Shown: positions 59,657-64,000 of the stretch, piece by piece
Numbering within the stretch: position 1 is the first letter of the stretch
How the letters are laid out: each line of letters opens with the position of its first letter
DNA from: Magnetospirillum gryphiswaldense MSR-1 v2
GTDB lineage: Bacteria > Pseudomonadota > Alphaproteobacteria > Rhodospirillales > Magnetospirillaceae
Reading direction: 5' to 3'
Assembly: GCF_000513295.1 (NCBI RefSeq)
Contig: NC_023065.1
Span: 434,001-498,000 of the forward strand
Length of the DNA stretch: 64,000 nt
Position numbers and translations under genes: made by a program
Notes under the pieces: generated by a model
Seen by the model: the letters and a program-made list of their open reading frames with translations, nothing else
Told to the model about the DNA's origin: nothing
Database searches by the model: none

Positions 59657-60099
59657 CCCGCATCTTCATCGACGGCGACGCCTGCCCGGTCAAGGACGAG
59701 GTTTTGCGCGTTGCCGCCCGACACCAATTGCCGGTGATCATCGTTGCCAATCGCTGGCACCGCATCGACCATTATCTGGTCGAGCAGGTGGTGGTGGCCG
59801 AAGGCGCCGATGCCGCCGACGACGTCATCGCCGAACGCTGCCAGGACGGTGACGTGGTGGTCACCGCCGATATTCCGCTGGCCGCCCGCTGTCTGGCCAA
59901 GGGGGCGCTGCCCCTGGATTCGCGCGGGCGGGCGTTTCAAGAGGCCAATATGGGCATGCAACTGGCCATGCGTAACCTGATGACCGATTTGCGCGAACAG
60001 GGCACCGTCACCGGCGGGCCGTCAGGCTTCACCAAACAGGATCGCTCGCGTTTTCTCGACGGCTTGGAACGTCTGGTGCAGGCGGCCCGGAAACGATAG
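59653..60099 (+). CDS. UPF0178/DUF188 family protein (YaiI/YqxD type)
   Basis: A 148-residue PIN-like protein. The family opens with FIDGDACPVKDEVLRVA, followed by VADIPLA-like VVTADIPLAARCLAKGA with conserved Asp residues and the C-terminal SGFTKQDRSRFLDGLERLV. The acidic cluster resembles a nuclease metal site, but activity is not established for the family. It starts on ATGA overlapping the acetyltransferase stop, so the two are co-translated. Confidence 0.92.
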   Translation: MTRIFIDGDACPVKDEVLRVAARHQLPVIIVANRWHRIDHYLVEQVVVAEGADAADDVIAERCQDGDVVVTADIPLAARCLAKGALPLDSRGRAFQEANMGMQLAMRNLMTDLREQGTVTGGPSGFTKQDRSRFLDGLERLVQAARKR

Positions 60100-60135
60100 T
60101 CTATCATCCAATCATAATGTAACGGAAACAGGGCG

Positions 60136-60843
60136 ATGCGCCGTAGTCAGATCGAAGCCGCGTGGTTGGGTAAGGCCGAATGCCGCACATGTGCCATCCG
60201 CGATCTGGTGCTGTTCGCCGATTTGCAGGAAGCGGATTTCCAGCTGATCCATTTGCCGGTGGAAGAGCTGATGCTGGATGCCGGGACGACGCTGTATCAT
60301 TCGGGGGACGAGGGCGTCGCCGCCTTCACCATCCGCAGCGGTCTGGTCAAACTGGTGCAATACCTGCCCGACGGCAACCGCCGCATCGTCCGGCTGCTGC
60401 GCGCCGGCGACGTGGCCGGGCTCGAGGTGCTGGCCGGGCGCCCCTATGAACACGCGGCCCAGGTGTTGCAGACGGCCCTGGTCTGCCGTCTGCCGCGCGA
60501 GGTGGTCGAGCGGCTCAACCGCGAAACCCCACGCCTGCATCGCCAATTGATGAACAAATGGAGCGATTCTCTGCGTCTGGCCGATGAATGGCTGACCGAG
60601 TTGAACACCGGCACCGCGCGCCAGCGTATGGCGCGGCTGTTCGTGCATCTGTCGGGATTGAGCGAGGACGGCCTGTGCCGCATGCTGGGGCGCGAGGATG
60701 TGGGCGCCATCTTGTCGCTGACCACCGAAACCTCCAGCCGCACGGTGGCGGAATTCAAGCGTTTGGGAGTGGTTCAGGAAATCCGCCCCAACACTTTCCG
60801 CCTTGATCGCGGCCAGTTGGATGCCATCGCTGCCGGCGGCTGA
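60136..60843 (+). CDS. Crp/Fnr-family transcriptional regulator
   Basis: A 235-residue regulator: cyclic-nucleotide-binding-like beta roll (about 30-135), dimer helix, and C-terminal helix-turn-helix. Three of the four positions used by Fnr to hold its 4Fe-4S cluster are Cys: C16 and C19 in ECRTCAIRD, and C117 in LVCRLPREVV. The third Fnr ligand position (about 25) is Val. The recognition helix TTETSSRTVAEF carries the E-xx-SR pattern of Fnr/FixK/Dnr proteins rather than the R-xx-ER of Crp. It may bind the palindrome at 59076-59091. Its stop abuts the convergent TPR gene on TGATCA. Confidence 0.92.
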   Translation: MRRSQIEAAWLGKAECRTCAIRDLVLFADLQEADFQLIHLPVEELMLDAGTTLYHSGDEGVAAFTIRSGLVKLVQYLPDGNRRIVRLLRAGDVAGLEVLAGRPYEHAAQVLQTALVCRLPREVVERLNRETPRLHRQLMNKWSDSLRLADEWLTELNTGTARQRMARLFVHLSGLSEDGLCRMLGREDVGAILSLTTETSSRTVAEFKRLGVVQEIRPNTFRLDRGQLDAIAAGG

Positions 60844-61422
60844 TCACAGCGCCAAGCCGATCACCTGATTGCGCAACTGGCTGACATCGTCGCGCAGGTC
60901 GGTCAGGTGCGGGTTCAGGTCCAGCGCGGTTTCAAATGCCGCCAGGGCAGCGCGCTCTTGTCCCATCTCCCGCATGATCAGCCCCAATCCGGCCCAGGCG
61001 CCGAAATGGCGCGGCTCCAGCGTCAAGGTGACGGCGATATCGGCCAGGGCCGCGGCATAATCGTCTTGGGCGTAATGCAAGGTCGCCCGCATGTTCCAGG
61101 CCGCCACCAGATCGGGGGCCTTGAGCACGATCTGATCGAGCAGGTGAAAGGCGGTGGGCAGATCGCCGCCATGCAGGGCGGCCTTGGCCCATTTCATCAT
61201 TCGCTCCACCTCGGGCTGATTGCTGCGCGACCACACATGGCGGATGGTCGCCTCGAGCAGGCGGGCTTCGGCGGGATTGGTGGTGGTGTGCAATTGCTGG
61301 AACAGACGGTCCAGGCCGGGCTGGATTTCAGCATGGCTGGGCGGCTTTGGCGAGCAGGCATTGGCCGCGCCAAGCAGGATAATCGCCATCAGAAAGCCAA
61401 TGATCCGTGCCATGACCTGCAT
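60844..61422 (-). CDS. TPR-repeat protein, exported or lipoprotein-like
   Basis: 192 residues beginning with a hydrophobic signal-like segment (ARIIGFLMAIILLGAANACS). The Cys could be a lipidation site, but the preceding residues are a poor lipobox. The C-terminal half holds about three tetratricopeptide repeats (LVAAWNMRATLHYAQDDYAA, HFGAWAGLGLIMREMGQERA, then ALAAFETALDLNPHL). Likely a protein-interaction scaffold in the periplasm. An ATG three codons later is also possible as start. Confidence 0.82.
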   Translation of the reverse strand: MQVMARIIGFLMAIILLGAANACSPKPPSHAEIQPGLDRLFQQLHTTTNPAEARLLEATIRHVWSRSNQPEVERMMKWAKAALHGGDLPTAFHLLDQIVLKAPDLVAAWNMRATLHYAQDDYAAALADIAVTLTLEPRHFGAWAGLGLIMREMGQERAALAAFETALDLNPHLTDLRDDVSQLRNQVIGLAL

Positions 61423-61457
61423 GTGGGCACGGCGAAAGTCCTTGGCAAGACGGCAAG

Positions 61458-61491
61458 AAAAAACCGCGCTCCAGGTGGGGCGCGGTTTTTA
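61458..61491 (-). terminator. Terminator after rpmJ
   Basis: An 11-bp stem AAAAACCGCGC / GCGCGGTTTTT with a ten-base loop, about 20 bases after the rpmJ stop, with TTTTTTC on the minus strand. Confidence 0.92.
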
Positions 61492-61511
61492 CTTTCGGTC
61501 CGGCCGGGCGA

Positions 61512-61637
61512 TCAGCCCTGGCGAGCCTTGAAGCGGGGGTTCGTCTTGTTGATGACGAACACGCGGCCCTTGCGGCGGACAATACGGCAGTTCTTGTCGC
61601 GCAGCTTGGCCGACTTCAGCGAATTGCGAATCTTCAT
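61512..61637 (-). CDS. rpmJ: 50S ribosomal protein L36 (41-residue form)
   Basis: Translates to 41 residues, [17 protein letters not shown] through to NPRFKARQG. This is the longer L36 form lacking the zinc ribbon: only one Cys (C17) is present, so it cannot bind zinc in the usual way. Basic throughout (13 Lys/Arg). Own terminator downstream and 139 bases of noncoding sequence upstream before the divergent gene, so it is transcribed alone. Confidence 0.96.
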   Translation of the reverse strand: MKIRNSLKSAKLRDKNCRIVRRKGRVFVINKTNPRFKARQG

Positions 61638-61776
61638 AATCCAACTTCCCTAAAGCTTTTAGGTCGCGAATGGTCTAGTCCGGGTGCGCGACCGGAGGCG
61701 GCGAAAATACGGAAACCCCCATAGGCTGTCAACCCATTGATGGATTTTTTCTGCGGCGCCATTTATCTATGTAGGC

Positions 61777-62565
61777 ATGTTACAGTTTATCGCCCATCCC
61801 GACAACGATCCCGTGCCGTTTCAGCGCCTCGACGCCACCCATGACCCATCGGTGCTGATCGTCTGCGATCATGCCTCGGCGGTTATTCCGTCACGCCATG
61901 GCGATCTGGGATTGGCCGCCGATAGCCTGACCGATCACGTGGCCTGGGATATCGGTGCCGCCACCATCTCTCGTCTGCTGGCCGAGCGGCTGGGGTGTCA
62001 CGCCATTTTGGCCGGAATCAGCCGTCTGGTCATCGATTGCAACCGCCAACCCGGTGATCCGTCCTCGATCCCGCATTGTACCTGTGGGGTCACGGTGCCC
62101 GGCAATCATAATGTGGACGATGCCGAGGCGGAAGCCCGGGCCGGGGCGTGGTTCTGGCCTTACCACCGCGAGATCGGCACCGTGCTGGGGCGCATGTTCC
62201 GCCATGGGCCGGTGCCGGCGATGATTTCGGTGCATAGTTTCACCCCGTGCATGCAGGGGTTTCAGCGGCCTTGGCAAGTCGGCGTGTTGTGGAACCGCGA
62301 CGGTCGCATGGCCCTGCCGGTGATCGATTCCTTGCGCCAGGTGCCCGGATTATGCGTGGGCGACAACCAGCCTTATTCGGGGCGCGAGATCAATTACACC
62401 CTCGATACCCATGCCGGAGCGGCGGGGCTGCCGCATGTATCCTTTGAAATCCGTCAGGATCTGGTGCGGGACGAGGAAGGGTGTCGCCGCTGGGCCGATA
62501 TCCTGGCCCGAATCTTGGCGCCGGTGCTGGCCGATCCGTCGTTGCGGCGTGTGCAGGTGTTTTGA
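61777..62565 (+). CDS. N-formylglutamate amidohydrolase family protein
   Basis: 262 residues of the N-formylglutamate deformylase (HutG-type/COG3931) fold. It contains VLIVCDHASAVIP, the acidic WDIGAATISRLLAERL, SRLVIDCNRQPGDP and ISVHSFTPCMQG, which supply the expected metal and substrate residues, and a C-terminal HVSFEIRQDLV. No histidine-utilisation genes are adjacent, so a role in hut-type catabolism is uncertain. Other family members act on different N-formyl or N-acyl amino acids. Its stop abuts the convergent response regulator on TGATCA. Confidence 0.9.
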   Translation: MLQFIAHPDNDPVPFQRLDATHDPSVLIVCDHASAVIPSRHGDLGLAADSLTDHVAWDIGAATISRLLAERLGCHAILAGISRLVIDCNRQPGDPSSIPHCTCGVTVPGNHNVDDAEAEARAGAWFWPYHREIGTVLGRMFRHGPVPAMISVHSFTPCMQGFQRPWQVGVLWNRDGRMALPVIDSLRQVPGLCVGDNQPYSGREINYTLDTHAGAAGLPHVSFEIRQDLVRDEEGCRRWADILARILAPVLADPSLRRVQVF

Positions 62566-62949
62566 TCAGGCGGCTTGGCGGGCGCTGCTGCGTTGCAGGG
62601 CGGCGTATAATTGCTCGCGCGTGAATGGCTTGGGCAGGTAATGGCTGCTGTGGTCGCCAATGGTCCGGCGGATGCTGTCGGGGCAATGCTGGGCCGTCAT
62701 CATGATGAAGGGCAAATGGGCCAGTGCGGGACGCAGGCGCATTTCCGCCATCAGGCCGTGGCCGTCCATGGGTTCCATATGCAAATCCGACAGTACGATG
62801 TCGACGGCTTGGCTGTTCAGGATTTCCATCGCCTCGCGCCCGTCTCCGGCCTCGACCACATCCAGGCTGCCATGCTGTTCCAGCATGCGGCGGATCATGC
62901 GGCGGGTCAGCGGGCTGTCTTCAACCACAAGAACGGTGCGAACAGGCAT
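62566..62949 (-). CDS. Single-domain response regulator (CheY-like)
   Basis: 127 residues, a receiver domain only. Acidic pocket in VVEDSPLTRRM, phosphoacceptor D55 in IVLSDLHMEPMDG, Thr in FIMMTAQH and Lys in YLPKPFT. The start at 62949 (MPVRTVLVVED) leaves the receiver at the N-terminus; the frame continues upstream without support. It has no output domain, so it must act through protein contact or phosphotransfer. A second similar regulator follows upstream on the same strand (63072-63476). Confidence 0.93.
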   Translation of the reverse strand: MPVRTVLVVEDSPLTRRMIRRMLEQHGSLDVVEAGDGREAMEILNSQAVDIVLSDLHMEPMDGHGLMAEMRLRPALAHLPFIMMTAQHCPDSIRRTIGDHSSHYLPKPFTREQLYAALQRSSARQAA

Positions 62950-63071
62950 GATCTGGACTCTCGAAAGCCAATCATCGATCGGCTCAGGATGCCAGTATCC
63001 CCGGGCAAGTCCCACAAGGCGTTAGTCTTAGGCGCCTGATCATTGGCAGCACGCAGTGTCATACTTTCGAT

Positions 63072-63476
63072 TCAGGCGGCGGGGCGCCACCGGACCACCT
63101 TGGTCAATTGGCGGGTCAGGGCATCAAGGCCGAAGGGCTTGATCAGATAGCCGTTAACGCCAGCCGAGCGGGCGCGTTGCACATGCTCCATCGACCCTTC
63201 GCCGGTGATCATGATGAAGGGGATGTGGCTGGTCGCCGGGTCTTCGCGCATGGCCATCAGAAGCTGCAGTCCGGTCATGGGAATCATGTTCCAGTCGGAC
63301 AGGACCACATCTACGGGTTGAGCCCGGACCAACTGCAATGCGGTGGAGCCGTCATTGGCTTCGATGATCTGATCGATGCCCAATGACCTCAACATCTGCC
63401 GGACCAGCAAACGCATGGCGGGGATGTCCTCGACCAACATGATGCGGGGCTGCGACGACGGCGTGTTCATGGCCAT
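63072..63476 (-). CDS. Single-domain response regulator (CheY-like)
   Basis: 134 residues, a receiver only: acidic residues in IMLVEDIPAMRLL, phosphoacceptor D61 in VVLSDWNMIPMTGL, Thr in FIMITGEG and Lys in YLIKPFGLD. It is similar in plan to the regulator at 62566-62949 but clearly diverged. It ends 122 bases before that gene's start, on the same strand. Together with the sensor kinase entering the window from the right they may form one phosphorelay. Confidence 0.93.
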   Translation of the reverse strand: MAMNTPSSQPRIMLVEDIPAMRLLVRQMLRSLGIDQIIEANDGSTALQLVRAQPVDVVLSDWNMIPMTGLQLLMAMREDPATSHIPFIMITGEGSMEHVQRARSAGVNGYLIKPFGLDALTRQLTKVVRWRPAA

Positions 63477-63634
63477 GCTCTCTTTACGCGAATTTTCCGT
63501 GTTGTGCGCATCATATCTCCGGGTGTTTTTTCATGCATCGGGTGCGCACCTTATCCGGCGAATTTTTCCCGGCTTGAACCGGAAACGGTGGCGCATTATG
63601 GTCTGGCACCCATTCGAGGCCGAGGAATGAACAG

Positions 63635-63898
63635 ATGAGCGACGACCAGAACAACAGCCAGATCGGGGGCATTGCCGCCGAGGCATTGCGCCAGTTCGTT
63701 GAGCGCATCGAGCGGCTGGAAGAAGAAAAGAAGGCGTTGTCCGCCGATATCAAGGACGTTTATGCCCAGGCGAAAAGCCAAGGCTTCGACACCAAGATCA
63801 TCCGCAAGTTGATTGCCCTGCGCCGCATGGAAGAGCAGGAGCGCGAAGAGATCGACCAGTTGCTGGAACTGTACAAGGCCGCGCTGGGCATGGTCTGA
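63635..63898 (+). CDS. gapR: Nucleoid-associated protein GapR (DUF2312)
   Basis: 87 residues of the alphaproteobacterial GapR/DUF2312 family, which in Caulobacter binds AT-rich, overtwisted DNA and supports replication. The helical core is EALRQFVERIERLEEEKKAL followed by SADIKDVYAQAKSQGFDTKI and the dimerising RRMEEQEREEIDQLLELYK. The C-terminus is as expected. GAGGAA lies before the ATG. It is divergent from the second response regulator. Confidence 0.95.
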   Translation: MSDDQNNSQIGGIAAEALRQFVERIERLEEEKKALSADIKDVYAQAKSQGFDTKIIRKLIALRRMEEQEREEIDQLLELYKAALGMV

Positions 63899-63915
63899 CT
63901 TTTCCACCGACGACC

Positions 63916-63948
63916 AAAAAGGCGCGGGGTTTACTCCGCGCCTTTTTT
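63916..63948 (+). terminator. Terminator after gapR, overlapping the end of the next gene
   Basis: AAAAAGGCGCGG / CCGCGCCTTTTTT with an eight-base loop, 18 bases after the gapR stop. The right arm and loop lie inside the final codons of the convergent kinase gene; its TAA (63931-63933) is in the loop. Confidence 0.88.
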
Positions 63949-64000
63949 CATGTCGCGCTCGACCGGCAGGCTGAAGCCGAAGGTGGCGCCCTGGTCGGGG
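63931..64000 (-). CDS. C-terminal end of a sensor histidine kinase (partial, runs off the window)
   Basis: The last 22 codons of a minus-strand gene are visible: PDQGATFGFSLPVERDMKKG then AE and TAA. The G-ATF-F-LP pattern is the closing strand of a GHKL (HATPase) kinase domain and matches the ends of the two kinases at 43607-45589 and 45670-47694 (NQGAVFSFTLPA, NQGCTFTFILPA). The rest lies beyond base 64000. It is convergent with gapR. Confidence 0.75.
   Translation of the reverse strand, partial: PDQGATFGFSLPVERDMKKGAE

Overview
The window is dense, GC-rich chromosomal DNA from an alphaproteobacterium. Gene content (a liu leucine-degradation operon, GapR/DUF2312, the 41-residue form of ribosomal protein L36, many chemoreceptors and sensor kinases, bacteriohemerythrin domains, an imelysin/di-haem iron cluster) suggests a Rhodospirillales member close to Magnetospirillum. 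That placement is inferred from gene style and protein character, not from a marker gene. I see no phage, insertion sequence, CRISPR array, tRNA or rRNA, and no magnetosome genes. No gap between genes exceeds 300 bases.

Layout: (1) 1-4.7 kb: a hypothetical protein, aspS, and a chemoreceptor ending in a hemerythrin domain. (2) 4.8-11.2 kb, minus strand: the leucine/isovalerate operon ivd-mccB-liuC-mccA-hmgL, with an inverted repeat just upstream of ivd. (3) 11.3-20.4 kb: a TRAP-type binding protein coupled to a membrane class III nucleotide cyclase, a TetR regulator, a diguanylate cyclase, a YgiQ radical SAM protein, an outer-membrane barrel and a LysR regulator. (4) 20.4-22.8 kb: an orphan branched-chain-type binding protein, a VOC-fold protein and its likely MarR regulator. 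The MarR gene appears to start with ATT. (5) 22.9-36.1 kb: an iron-uptake island. A seven-gene overlapping operon encodes binding protein, permease, ATPase, DUF2218, ExbB, ExbD and TonB. Beside it lie a TonB-dependent receptor, a PchR-like AraC regulator, and the DUF1513/imelysin/di-haem/imelysin cluster. Related TTGAGAG-containing elements sit in front of these units. (6) 36.2-41.8 kb: the cell-shape operon mreB-mreC-mreD-mrdA-rodA. (7) 41.9-51.2 kb: branched-chain amino-acid synthesis (leuA, ilvC, ilvN, ilvB), interrupted by two tandem paralogous sensor kinases. (8) 51.3-54.8 kb: miaA, serB, a small unknown gene, and a PsiD-like decarboxylase of the phosphatidylserine decarboxylase superfamily. 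(9) 54.9-57.4 kb: a 48-residue membrane protein with a histidine-rich tail, and a soluble chemoreceptor whose C-terminal half is a UrtA-type binding protein. (10) 57.5-64 kb: an orphan ccoG, a GNAT acetyltransferase, a UPF0178 protein, a Crp/Fnr regulator, a TPR protein, rpmJ, an N-formylglutamate amidohydrolase, two single-domain response regulators, gapR, and the last codons of another sensor kinase at the right edge.

Three themes stand out. Leucine is both made (leuA, ilvBNC) and degraded (liu operon) within 50 kb. The iron genes form one contiguous island with its own energising TonB system and local regulator. Signalling genes are very abundant, and the most unusual is the fusion of a transport-type binding protein to a cytoplasmic chemoreceptor. 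Five of the convergent gene pairs have stop codons that overlap or abut, leaving no room for a terminator between them.
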